A model generated the notes under the pieces. That model searched no databases, was not told where the DNA came from, and was given only the letters and a program-made list of their open reading frames with translations. Shown one piece after another: positions 37,851 through 49,757 of a stretch of DNA of 64,000 bases; within the stretch, counting starts at the first letter, position 1; each line of letters opens with the position of its first letter. The position numbers and the translations under genes were made by a program. The DNA comes from Hyaloscypha bicolor E. Its lineage: Eukaryota; Ascomycota; Leotiomycetes; Helotiales; Hyaloscyphaceae. The DNA lies in the NCBI RefSeq assembly GCF_002865645.1, contig NW_020194555.1, positions 3,622,288-3,686,287 on the forward strand, given 5' to 3'.

Positions 37851-38466
37851 CCCCCTTCACCTGATGGGTATTTCCCATTCCAGCTATGCCGTCTCCTTTC
37901 GTCTTGTGACTTTTGAGGATTGCATGCTCAAATCCGTCAGAGGGAATTGGCGTATTAAGATCAAAATCGAGTTGGGTGGAATAGTCTGATTTATGCGTCC
38001 TATCGCAGCACATGAATGTTCGGGGCAAAGTTGGGGTCGGGATGATGGGTGACGTTGGATATGGAGAATGAGCCGAGGAAGGTATGTTACTCGTGAGGCG
38101 TTCTTTGACTGGCAGGCATTGCAATACGCCATACAAAGTCTTAAAAATAGGAGGATTCAGGGGTCATCTCGTGGGCGAGGAAGGCTTCGCATTAGCTTCT
38201 GATGGCGCGACGTTTGGAAATTCCGGAAAAGCTTTAAAGCGGTGGATTGTCGGCGAATATTGAGTTTGGGGCTCGAAGGTGGACATTTTCTGGACATAGC
38301 GTGCTCAGCAGGGATGGAGAGAAGGAGTAGAAAGATATAGAATAACAAATTGGAGGTGCTGAGAACAAGAAGGTTTCAAGGAGGGTGTCTGAGCTCACTG
38401 TGTGAAGAAAACGCGCCCATGTTCTCGGCTTCTCGATCTTCTCGTAGCAAGATCCCTTGGTGGCTC
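37851..38466. other. Spacer between transporter pseudogene and unknown gene
   Basis: Part of this may be the decayed N-terminus of the transporter (37851-37990). The rest may be 3' sequence, or unrecognised exons, of the gene at 38467-39255. Nothing firm is seen. Confidence 0.4.
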
Positions 38467-39255
38467 CTATGTTAGGATTAAAAGAACACATTGAGCTAGG
38501 TAGCTGTTCTGGTTTTGCAACATAGCCCATGCCTCTGCCTCGATCCAAGTTCGCTGTCTGGTAGTGGTTGCGAACAGCACCTCCTCGAGAGTTTTGTATA
38601 CTACCTGTAGCCCCATCGATGCAGTCAACTTATAGAATGACTCCAGAAACGACCACATAATTTGCGGGTCGACAAACCCATCCTCAGCTGCCTCAGCGAC
38701 AAACGGCGCAAAAATTCGACCCATCTCCATCACTTCCACGTACAGCCCCTTTTCGTAGCCACCCACTCCTAAGCGAGTACATATCCGGTCCAACACGTCT
38801 TGGAAGTCTTGAAATTTTGAGTCGAAAAAATTCCAAACATTGAGTAATCCTTGGACGAAGCAAAGAGCCCATAAATATTGCAACTCCTTGAATGCAAGAT
38901 ACAATTCGTTTTCACTATCGCGGCCGATGATAGGTGGTACGTTTCCGAAACGAGATTGGCGCTCAAGAATCCGGCAGCGAGTCATTATGTAATCCCAAGC
39001 GCTGCTCTCGATCAGTGCATCTCTGGGACCCGCGAATTGGTTGCCGAAGTAAAAGATGGGGTTGAAAACTGAATTTCCAGCTTGTTGCATCTGACTTAGC
39101 AAAGCTGGCCAATTTTCTTGCAAGTCGATAGGTGAAAGTTTGTATCGTTGCAGAAATGTGTCTATCTTCACACGACGGTTGGCTCCTGGACGCATTTTAA
39201 CCAGAGCATAGTTGCAGACACACTGCCTGGCCGGATGATGGCCACACAGAGGCAT
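38467..39255 (-). CDS. Uncharacterised 262-residue protein
   Basis: I do not recognise the family. The frame runs from ATG at 39255 to a stop at 38467 without interruption. The N-terminus has a Cys/His cluster (MPLCGHHPARQCVC) that could bind metal. The remainder is predicted from its residue pattern to be mostly helical, rich in Trp, Phe and Tyr (for example ELQYLWALCFVQGLLNVWNF and MWSFLESFYKLT). No signal peptide and no clear membrane segment are seen. The last residues (SYLAQCVLLILT) may read into an intron, so the true C-terminus could lie further left. Composition and codon use look like a real gene, and no competing frame is as clean. Its neighbours, a dead transporter and a gene-free stretch, give no functional clue. 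Confidence 0.6.
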   Translation of the reverse strand: MPLCGHHPARQCVCNYALVKMRPGANRRVKIDTFLQRYKLSPIDLQENWPALLSQMQQAGNSVFNPIFYFGNQFAGPRDALIESSAWDYIMTRCRILERQSRFGNVPPIIGRDSENELYLAFKELQYLWALCFVQGLLNVWNFFDSKFQDFQDVLDRICTRLGVGGYEKGLYVEVMEMGRIFAPFVAEAAEDGFVDPQIMWSFLESFYKLTASMGLQVVYKTLEEVLFATTTRQRTWIEAEAWAMLQNQNSYLAQCVLLILT

Positions 39256-42200
39256 CCTGGAGATCGGAGTTGACAGGAGATATGCTTGGGAGGTTCGCAA
39301 GACAGAATGATTAATGAAATATCACGTGGCTAATTACTTATTCGAGAGACAGACCAAATGAAATGGCCCATCAGGACCAGCTTGCTATTATAAACACAAG
39401 AGAAGGCCCGAAACGATTACTAATACGGCAAGGCAAGCAGTTCTCTGTATCACCACGAGCTGGCATACCTGCGGCTTGCCGGTTTGCATCGAGGTACTGG
39501 TTCGTTCAAACGCAAATCCTTTACTCGCAAGGCTGATACGACAGCCAAGATCACCCCATTTGTTAGGCCGCCTGTTATTCTATCTGACAGAGACATTAAT
39601 CACGCCCGACAGAAACCGCTTTGTGGGACAGCGAGGCGGAGAAGCAGGAAAATGGGGAAGAGTTCGAGGTACAACGGCACGTATCTGCATGCGTGAACGA
39701 CCTTTTTTTTCACGCCCGAACTAATAGGAGATGAGGTAGAGAATTGATGTGGGCCTGTGTTTGCCATTTTTGGGGCAGCTTGGGCTGGATGTGAACTGCG
39801 CTCACCGCTTGGCAGACAGCAAACATTGCTCTGAGTCGGCGCCATAAAAGCAAGGCAACTTGACAAATATGCTAACCCAGCACCTGGAAGACCACTTGAT
39901 CTACTAACATGTCGGTTTCTGGTGTGTCTCGGCTTGACTCGATGGCCGCTATTTTCCTGATCAGTAAAGTGTAGTGGAAAGCAGGGCAATAGAGTTCGTG
40001 CAGAGGTCATCTCCGGGGACTGGCTAAATTATCCTAAAATAGGATACAGCTACCTCATCTCCCTCAACTTTGTCAAACCTTCTTCCTTATATCATGAATT
40101 CAGCTGCAACACATGAGCATAGCAAACGGCTTCACAAGTACATGTGAATATCACGCGAAGACGCACCCTGTCCTGGCCAGGTTTTCAGCCCAAGGGATTC
40201 GGCCGGCAAAGAACAAACCTCGTTTGATCTCAGGGTCTCCCTCCGCCGGCTTGTTCGTTACCCCGATGCTCCTCCTCAAGCTTTGAGGTGTTTGCTATAG
40301 TCCCGCCAGCTTTCTGGCGTTATACACCCAGCTAGTCAGCAGAGTATCCACATGTTTCCAAGCTTGTCCAGATCCCAACAAGTCTTCCAGGATTCCCAAT
40401 ATGGTGAAGCTTAGGGCTTGGAAATGTCCCAGACCTGCCCCCCGCATATGACTCCGGGAATCCGGTGAAAGGGGCTCAATGTTGGTGGAGCCAAGCTTCT
40501 AGTCCTGATGATCGTCCTGCAGCAAAATCGAGGACTCTTCGCCCTCGCCAAAGCCCCCTCGGAGCCGTTCCTTGCTTTCCCGGATGCATTGGCTAAATTT
40601 GTCAAGCCCGTGAGACATTGAGGAAAGGGAATTATACGGACATGGATTGGAATTTCCTCGGGGGGAGGGGGGCTGAGCTCTTTCAATTCGAATCGCTCTT
40701 TGTTTCGACTTGCTTGTTGTCAATCTATCCGCGACCTCCTTGCTTGCGAGGAGGTGCTGTGTGAGAGACCTGGCCTCGCTCGATATGTCACAATACTACC
40801 CGTCTAAATCTCAAATGAGATCTTCCTGAAATAGAAGTAGTTTCCTCATTCTTCTGCACCACAGTTGCACAGGTTGTGGCTGTGCTTCGGCCACGACCAC
40901 GAAGCGGGCCTTTGGTAACCATGGAAAGTATTCTCCAGCCTTTTCGAAGACAGTCGAGGGCATTGTTGGTTTGCTGCGGATAGTCTTCTAGGCATACCAT
41001 TTCTCTCAAGGTCTCCTTCCTCCAGGACTCCCAATGTTGGCTCGTGTGCAAGGCTCCGCCTCGCCTATCCAACCGCTTTCATCGCTTGCCAATCATCTTC
41101 AGTCCTTGCAACTGCCATATTTGTTCCTCTTATTGTTTCTCTCACACTTGCGGCCAGGTCCTCTGTGAGAGTATTTGGTATGTCGCTTCTCTGTCGCAGG
41201 CTTGGCTCTGGTTCCCAACTAATGACCACCTTCCCGTGCAACTTGACTCAGCTTTGGAATCTTTGCATAATGCCATGGGGCCATGATTCTTTGCGCCAGT
41301 AAAAGCAACATTATGCATCATGGGTTGCATTCCTTCAGCTCCTGCTACGACTCTAGCATCTCGACGGCTAGGGTTCAGGGGTCGGGCAAGGCAGAAGAAA
41401 CAAGTGTGGGGTATTGCTTGAGAGAAAGTGTCTCAAAGAAACCCCGACTCCACACTTCAAAGGTTCAAAAAGGTGAAATGGCGACATCTGAGGTCTGGGA
41501 CAAATCAAATCAAGTATGCAGATAGATACGTCCAAGTTTTGATGACACTTGATATCCCCCACACAGGCTTTTGTGGGGGTTTCTGAGCGGCGAGACTGTC
41601 ACCTGGACTTGTCCGTGGGAGGAAAGCAACACACCGGCGGTAATGGAAGTAGATAGAATGGAAACCAGCTGGCCGAGCAATGGCCGCCTTTCATATATCT
41701 CCAATGAGTGATTTTTCAACTTCAGCCTCATGGCTGCCTGCCCCCGAGCATTGCCACAGCTAGGGTCAACTTACCCGGCCTGAGTCAATACTTGTTGAAT
41801 TGCAGCCTGTACCGCTCAAAAGCGAGCCGTCTTTTGACACAAACTGCCGCCTGTATCGCGGCCGACCCGTCTATTGACCGCATCGGGGATCCCGACGTTT
41901 GGAGTTGGCTTTTGCTGTCATCGCCAGCCCAAATTTGCAGGGTGTGGTTGGGCTGCCCCGGCTTCAGCCTCGTTGGTGCGGACAGGGATCGTAGCGCATT
42001 TTCCCAGGCGCCAGCCAGCCTCGCAGGCCAATAGAATGGTTACATGACTCTATCTGCAGCTCTTGCGTGCAGCACGCAGCTTCCAACGCACTGCACTTTT
42101 CTTCAACGCTCAACTGCACGCCGTCGTGTCATGCCGAGGGACCGGAGTCTACAAAAAGATTTGCCTCCGCTGTCCGGACATGCTGCTGGTGTTTGCGACC

Positions 42201-42572
42201 GTTAACGGAAGCGAGTACACAAAGGTGAGTGAGTTCCTGTGTCTGTGCCTGCTGACCTCCCACTGCCTCCTTCCGTCAAGGAGTCGTCGAGTGATTGGCA
42301 CCTGTGCTGCTGTACACCTTCAACGGACAGCTGGCACTCTTGTCCCGGAGCAGATCTCCCAGTCGATCTTGTGCTTTGGAACTTCTGGCTAATCCGAGGG
42401 CATTTAGTGGCTGCTGATTGACGGTATCGAGCCATTTTGGGGACACCACGAAGACAGTTCCTAGCCAGCGGTGAAGTGAATGATTTGAACACAAAAGGCG
42501 CTGCAGGATTCTGCACCCTGCCGATAGACCGAACATCCTCCTCGATCACGCCACAAATCCACATCATCCACC
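39256..42572. other. Intergenic region, no supported gene
   Basis: About 3.3 kb with only short overlapping frames lacking recognisable domains. The last 500 bases presumably hold the promoter and leader of the AAA ATPase gene. Confidence 0.5.
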
Positions 42573-45500
42573 ATGGATACTCCAAGCACAAACCAGAGCG
42601 AGCAAGTAGGTGAGAGAGAAGGGGTAGCGCCCGATGGAGGAGAAGGCAGTGCGATTACACCAGTTGACACAAAGACCGCAAAGTCAACGGAGAAGTCGCC
42701 GAAGCCAAAGTCGAAGAAGCCTAAGGATGCGCAGAAGAAGGTCGGGAAGTCCAAGTCCAAGAAGGCTAAGGAGGTTGCCCCCAGCGATACTGACAATTCC
42801 GAGACTGTGAGCGACCTGGACTCGGACGGTAGCGATTCAACTTCATCAGACTCCGAGGACGACTCAGAGACAGAGACTGAGAAGGAGAAGAAGAAGAAGC
42901 GAAAGGCGAAGAAGAAAGCAAAGCAAAAGGCGAAGGATAAGCGCAAAGCTAAATCTAAGAAGAAGGCTCGGAAAGAGGTTTGTTATATCTACATCTATTC
43001 CTAGAAATCTACTGACAGGTTGCAGGCAGCTACTGAATCGGACTCTGACGATGATTCTGATGACGACTCAGAAGCAGAGACCGAATCCGAACTCGAAATT
43101 GACGAGGCAGCAGATGCAGATGCCGCACTCCAACAACAGCTTCTCCAAATGCAGCAAATGCAGCAACTACAAGGCTTAGGACAAGGTGGTCTCGGGCAAC
43201 AATGGGGGAATCTTGGTGGAGCTGGCCGACGTGCTCAGTTAGGGGGAGGTGCTGCTGCGCGATTACAAGCCGCGAGAAATGCTAAGCAATTTGCTGCTCT
43301 TGGTCTTGATCCTACTGGCCAGTTGAAGATGGGCAGAAAAGATAAGAGAAGCAAGAAGAAGCGTGGCAGCAAGCTGGAGTTCAAAAGAGTGGACCAGTTG
43401 TGGGATAGCACTATCCATAACTATAAGCTCACTGATACGGCTGAGGATGAGGAGAGTTCGGAATACGATCAATACTTGTTCAATGTTCGGAGAACTTTTG
43501 ATTGGGAGGGCAAGTACAAGGTATGCCCTCAATCTTCTGTTTCAGAGAATCATTACTAATTTCTCTCAGACGACCGTGGTCGATATCAAGAGCAAGCTCT
43601 TGAAGGAGGCTCTTAACGAAGTCATGGATGGTGTTAAAGGCGTCAGCTTAGTCGAAGAGACACCTTGCGTGGACCCCAACTTACTCTTCCTCTACCTCGA
43701 AGATCTCCGCAAACTCTGCAAAGAACTGAAGAATAAGAAGGTCACAATCAAGAAGGGCAAGAAGAAGGCAAAGAAGCGCCAAGAGACGAAGCGGAAGCAC
43801 CTCAAGGTACTCTTGAAGTATCTCGATAAGGACTATTCAGCCACCAAAAAGACGCTTTATCCTATGCTCGAGTCAGGTCTTATTACATTCGATCTCCTAT
43901 GGGCCTTGTACAAGCCGAATACGCTTGCGTATACGACTACCTATGGTTCTGTTGACGAGCCTCGAGCTTTCAAGATTGAACTGGCTGAGAAGGAGTTCAG
44001 CTTCATGAAGGGCGAGTGGTACAACATTGAAGGCAGATATCTTGAGTATGATGGCAAGACATGGGGAATGGGTAAGTCAAAACATTTCCTTTCGTCCCAT
44101 GATCCACCTCGTCAAAATTTACCCCGCTCCTCATAACATTTGACCTTACCAGCACCTTGCACTCTCTGCTCTGTTAGCCGAAAACTGCTGACCTCACTAG
44201 GAACCATGGATTGTGACGTTCCGGGATTCAAGGGAGCGCGCAAGATCACCAGCTTGAACTGCTACCCCTTGAAATATCACAAAAACGAGGCCAAGATACG
44301 AGCTGAGCTTATCGAGCGGGGCAAGAAGTTCGTCTCATTACAAGGCGTCAACTACACATGCCACGAGGGCATGGCCTATTACAAAAAACGCAAGCAAATC
44401 ATCAAGGTCAATATCAACGGTAGAATCATGGTTGATCCCGCCATTCATCGTCGGATCTTGCCAAATTACAACGTCAGCACTGTCAAGCCAAAGGATCCTG
44501 ATATTTTGGACTCAGATTCGGACGACTCGGATGATGAAGGATGCGACTGTAACGAGAGTTCGGACGAAGAACAAGGTCGCGCTATGCTGGAAGAGCGTGA
44601 GAATAAGGATAAGGATGACGAGGAACCCAAGATGAAGATGAAGCTTGTCATGGATGATAAGGAACAACCCCGGATTATCGAAGTTCCAGTTGATGCTGAG
44701 GGTCAAGAAATCAAGGTCGAGAAGCTAGAGGAAGTCCCAAGCAAGATGGCTAACAAGGATGATGATGCTGCTGTTCTGCCAGAAGGAGACAAGAAGGCAC
44801 TCCCCGTCTTCACTGACGAGGAATACCTGATTGCCTCTCCTGTGGTGCTCGGCTTTGCATTCGCCGAGAAGCTCTGGCTTGAGTTCACCGTCTCAGGCGT
44901 CAAGGACATCGTCTGGAACGAAGGTGCCTACGATTCCTTAGTCCTCGAAGACAACACCAAAGCAATCGTCAAAGCTCTCGTTGAATCCCATAAGTACCAC
45001 CCCGCAGAAAGCATCGACGACGTCATCCAAGGCAAAGGCAAAGGTCTCGTCGCCGTCTTGCACGGCCCCCCAGGAACAGGCAAAACCCTCACAGCAGAAG
45101 GCATCTCCGAACTCCTCAAATGCCCCTTGTACATGGTCTCCGCTGGCGAACTGGGCACCGACCCTCGCACCCTGGAAGCAGAGTTGCAGAAGATCCTCGA
45201 CATTGCACACGCGTGGGGCGCTGTCCTGCTCCTCGATGAAGCCGATGTCTTCCTTGAAAAACGCACGATCCAGGATATTCACCGCAACGCTCTGGTCTCC
45301 ATCTTCCTCCGTCTACTCGAGTACTTCCAGGGTATCCTGTTCTTAACTACTAACCGCGTTGAGACCTTCGATGATGCCTTTCAATCACGAATCCATATCG
45401 CGCTGAGATATGGAGAGCTGAGCACAAAGGCGAAGAAGAGCGTTTTCAAGATGTTTATTGAGCGGGTTAGGGTATTAGAAGGCGTGGCCACGATGCCCTT

Positions 45501-45766
45501 TGATGAAGATGATTACAATACGCTGGCAAGAAACAACTTGAATGGTCGACAGGTGAAACTTTCCCCTCGATTCTTTGCCAAAGAATTTTACTGACAGTAT
45601 AAAATAGATCAAGAACACAATCCGCACAGCCCAAGCCCTGGCAGTAAACAATAAGGAGCCGCTGAGCATGGAACACATTAAGCGGGTGCTTGACGTCTCG
45701 AACGCTTTCGATCGCGACTTGAAAGGTGGACCGGGCTTCGAGGATGCGATGAGGGGTTACTTTTAA
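42573..45766 (+). CDS. AAA+ ATPase with charged N-terminus and DUF7025-like region
   Basis: 970 residues from five exons: 42573-42977, 43026-43520, 43570-44071, 44201-45552 and 45608-45766. Introns are 48-129 bases with GT-AG ends. Residues 1-200 are Lys/Glu/Asp/Ser-rich and likely disordered, with a Gln/Gly-rich patch (LLQMQQMQQLQGLGQGG). The middle (about 380-560) carries the block I recall as DUF7025, including KITSLNCYPLKYH and GKKFVSL. An acidic run (SDSDDSDDEGCD) lies near 571. The AAA module follows: Walker A GPPGTGKT near 756, Walker B LLLDEADVFLEKR near 810, sensor-like FLTTNRVETFDDAFQSRIH, then the small helical lid. This architecture is common and multi-copy in filamentous fungi. 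The cellular role is not established; protein remodelling is an inference from the AAA fold only. Confidence 0.88.
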
Positions 45767-47617
45767 GCCGTCATCTTCCCCTTTCTCTCCTCTTTCCTGT
45801 TCCTTCCTCCCTTCTCGGGAGTTTAACTTCTGTTCCGTCTTCTTTGGGACGCGATTTCTTCTTTCCTTTGGGCAAATGTATCAAGATGGATTGCAGCATG
45901 ATCATGGAACATTTCCCACATTCGTTTAGATGGATGGGATACGGAGAAATGGATTGACTTGGGTGCATGACTGGGAAAGGATATGGGTTTATGGATGGAG
46001 CGAGCATTTTCTCATTTTCCTTTGCTGATAAGAATGGGTTTCCTTCTTCTTTTCTGCATCTCGGATTGAGATGACGGCTGTATTTACGAACTTTATGAGG
46101 ATGGCGAGCATGAGAGACGACTCAAGGTTGCGCTGGGCTGGGCCTGGAGGGCATAACGGCAGTGAAACGATATTGAGGAATGGGAATGCGATGATTTCTC
46201 CCCTCACCCTTGAGATGCTCTATCTGTGCTCGTCTTGTGATATGATCTTTACTTTTTCTTATTTTCAGAGAGATGGGATTCTCAACATGTAGCGTCTATT
46301 TCGAGGACCTTTTCGACCTTTTCGACCTTTTCAGAGGAGGTGCACATATTGAAAACCTTGAGTACTGCGGTGAATCATTACTTTTCAGCTCAGCAGTAGA
46401 AACCTTGTCTGTAAGTAGTCAGCAGATGACTAGTTCCTGCTTCTGGGTTTGCCTCGTGATGACGAAGTTGCATTTCCCCTGCTTATCACGAATTCAATCA
46501 CGTGTGCAGCCTGGCCCTTCTTATGAACCTTGTATATACAAATAAGCGATTTCTCGTCAATAGAGGTCTCTAGTCGTAAACTTAGCGCAATGTTAAGTTT
46601 CTGGACATACAGTTTGTATGTGCCCGGCTCTAACTTCCACCAAGGTAGCGAAAACTATCTACCAAAAGTGGTAACTTGAGTAACGGCGTGTGAGGATGAT
46701 ATGCTCTGCCACAAGCAAACCAAGCGAAAGCTGAGTTTCTTGGTCCGAAAGGATTTCTTTTGCTTCTTGATTTTACTCGGCTTTATTTTTAGGGTTGTGC
46801 GTCGCATTTTCAATTTCCTTTTTTTTTGTTTTTTGGCTTGCGAAAAGGGGGATTTGCTAAGCGAGGATGTGAGAACACTTCCCCATTTTCTATTATAAAC
46901 GAAGGGATTGATCTCTCTCCCAATTACGGACAGATTAGACACTTTGTCGAATCATCGAAGATCGCTTTTAGGCTGTAATTCGAGATCTTGCTTAGTCTCT
47001 GAGAACCTTTAAGATTCCTAATTTGCAAGTTTGTCATTCTCAATTCCAGCTTCTCCTTTATCCTTTCCAAATTTTATGAAATCAATGCTCGTCCTCCCCA
47101 CGAGATCTTGAACTCCTGTTCTCTATCTTATCTCTCTATATATTGCTCTCTTCTCTGTCTCTTCCTTCTCTCCTATCCTTGGTTTCCTCCCGTACTTGCC
47201 CCTTTCACCTCTCTGCGAAGCTCAGGTAAGAGAGCCGGAGACTCACAAAATCCCGTCGTCTTTCAAGGCATTTTGCAGAATTGTCTCTTTGATCGCTGCC
47301 TACACGAGCGAGTAATTGAGGTGTCTGAAGACTCACAAAGACGAGGGTATAGATTTAAATTGACTTGGTTTACCTGATTAAATCACCATATAATGTATTT
47401 CGCAGCCTTGGTGATATCGCTCCGCCTATGCAGTTCGGGGAGTAGTCTTTCAGGGGATCCTTGTGCAGTTGTTCCCGGAAAAGGTATTTTTGTGCACAGC
47501 CACCTAGTAGAAACTCTAGCAGAGGAAAATAACTCAACCTTCAGTGGCATTTCGTTCAATATCTATCAAGACACAAGATCCCTACTCTGCCAAATCCCGT
47601 CTGCCGAATCGAGGAAA
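45767..47617. other. Intergenic region, no supported gene
   Basis: A 1.85 kb spacer between convergent genes. It has a threefold GACCTTTTC repeat near 46305-46330 and T-rich stretches near 46780-46850. Short frames are low-complexity. Confidence 0.55.
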
Positions 47618-48192
47618 TCATGATTCCACTGGAGCCAAACTAGCTCTGTACTTCTCCACCTCCGGCAGCAAAACCTTCCACCTCTCAAGACTCTCCTTCG
47701 ACCAAATCTCCTCCATGTCATAAAACTCGCTCACAACCGGTACCCTCCTATCAAGAACCACCCATTTCTGCTTCGTGCTGGTGAAAATATGGATCCCCGG
47801 ACCCCCAACGGCATCTGGATTCTCGAGCGTCCCGACACGGACGAAGGTAAGAAGGGGTCCGGCACTGCTGTAATGGCTCCAGACCGCGATGTGGCATTTG
47901 GGACAGCGAGCGATCTTTTGGCCGCGGCCGGACTGAGAGGGGGTGTGGATTATTTCGGGGTCGGTGGTGAGGCGCGTGATGTTGGTGGCCTCGATTACGG
48001 CATTGAGGGCGAAGGCAGAGCCGGTTTCTCGTTGGCACCCTTGGGAGGTTAGTTGGTGGCAAGAGGCGAGGAAGGGAGGTGAATATAGCGACAGTGGCAG
48101 CAGTGGACTATGAGAGGTTTGGCTTCCACGCGGTATCTAATGTTCTGGCAGTCGCAACTTCCTTCCAATGGGAAGGTGGTATTCTCAGTCAT
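47618..48192 (-). CDS. GFA/CENP-V-family zinc protein with a damaged splice donor
   Basis: Member of the glutathione-dependent formaldehyde-activating enzyme (GFA) family, small zinc proteins acting on S-hydroxymethylglutathione or related thiol adducts. The exact substrate is unknown for most fungal paralogues. Exon 1 is 48192-48087 and exon 2 is 48039-47618, giving 175 residues. Zinc ligands are all present: C13 and C15 (GSCDC), C31-C37 (CCHCRWC) and CPKCH in the second half. The 47-base intron (48040-48086) has a normal branch (CTAAC) and acceptor (CCCAAG), and removing it exactly restores the conserved CHCRWCQRETGSAFAL. But it starts with AT instead of GT. Without splicing, translation stops within 15 codons of the junction. 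Either splicing uses a rare AT-AG pair or the gene is crippled by one base. Confidence 0.78.
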
Positions 48193-49757
48193 GGTGCAAA
48201 AATTTTCGGCCTCACTGAGATTGTGGCATGAGAAATGGAGCAGATAAGAATGTTTGAGAATTCAGAGGCAAGTACGAAATGGTAATGAATTTGAGAGATA
48301 TGAGAGCGTGAGTCGCTCTTTAAATGCGTGAAAGCCGTGGTGTGACGATGAAATATACCCCAAGCCATGTAGTTCATGAAAGGGCGTGATGGGACAGTAA
48401 GTCGGCTGAAAGTCAGTCCACATTTTAGAGGAAAGTTCCTTCACAATGCGCAACGACGAGCCCCCGAATCTAATCTGAGCCTTCAATATTTTAGAAGGAA
48501 GACATTCCATGAGAATTCTCAGGTTTCCATCCTGCCGAAACACGGATTACGAACTAAGACTGCTTTTGATGTTTGCAGGAAATACGCGAATCTGATGAAA
48601 AGGGGGAGGGGTATTTCTCGTGCCCCACTTCTTTGGCTTCAAAGAGTCAAGCGTCTTGTGATAGCTTATCACCATCACAATCGTAATCACAATTGTGGAG
48701 GGGGGCAAAATGTGGGGTATCAAAGTTCAGACCGAGGGGACTTTGACTTTGAAGGGGCCGTGTAGAGCGGTGAGGATATGCGCCTTGTGTACGCTGACTG
48801 TAGCTGCATTTGCGATGCCTGAAATAAAAGGGCATAAATGGATGATTGGCGTGGGAGACTGGAAGTGGGTGATGTGTGGGCCTGGCCGGCTGGCGCTCGA
48901 GTTCCACGAGGTCCTCAAACAGCGAATCGTTGGTTTGGGAATCGGACCCGGACAAATGAAGGCCTTCCAAACAGCCAGCAATAATGCTGAATCGCGCGGG
49001 TAGGGGCTTGGGGCCAGGCCCCTGAGGCTTCCGCGCATTATACTCCGTATGCCTGCCGAAGTAGCTTGCAGGCCAATTTGATACGTTGGGATACTTCAAC
49101 AGCCTGAAAGGGAACTCCATGGCAGTGCCGTTCCAGATGTGGCTGAGCATGAGGGCCGTGCGATTTGATGACAGGGTGGCGAAGCCTCTGGACTGGGCAA
49201 TCGCGATGTTTTATTTTTGGGTTAGGGCTGAGATGGAGGTACCGAAAAGGAGGTGCACAAGTCCGTGGGGCGCTCGATACATTGACGATGTACTGAAGAT
49301 CCTGACATCTGAACAAACGTCGTCTATGCTGTTCTGTCGAGTGGAAGTAAAAGAGTTGTTGCCACCAGCATAAATGGTTGAGAGCTGGGCCTGGTTTGAG
49401 GGGGGTGAGCTGGAAGCGTCAGGTCATAGGCGAAACCGCACTAAACTAGTTTGGCTCGCTTATGGAATTTCGAACCGGCCTGCCCCAAATTTTTTTTTTA
49501 AGGGATTGTGTCCAAAATTTCAAAACCTTCCTCCTCCAAATCTCCGCTCCTTCCTACCTTGGGTCATTGGTTTTTCTAGACACAGCGAGCCACCATAGAG
49601 AGACGCTGCGTCGAATCCGCACCAGTCTCGGGCTCAAAATCCTGATAGAGTCTCTTACGCACCAACCACACCGATACCCTATCTTAGCGCGTCCCGCTCA
49701 GAAAATTCATCCCACCCACCTTCGCCGTCGGTTCCCCTTCTTCCTTTCTTTTACAAC
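48193..49757. other. Intergenic region; promoter and leader of eEF3 at right end
   Basis: Several frames of 90-167 codons overlap at 48650-49370 on both strands, none recognisable. From about 49500 to 49757 the plus strand is strongly pyrimidine-rich, as in leaders of highly expressed fungal genes. Confidence 0.5.

Noticed and set aside
39600..40010. 136-codon minus-strand frame
   Set aside because: No recognisable domain and no supporting promoter or splice signals.
44928..45282. Antisense frames across the AAA module
   Set aside because: They mirror the conserved ATPase coding sequence.
48647..49373. Overlapping frames of 92-167 codons on both strands left of eEF3
   Set aside because: Three frames compete and none shows a domain, signal peptide or splice pattern; left as intergenic.
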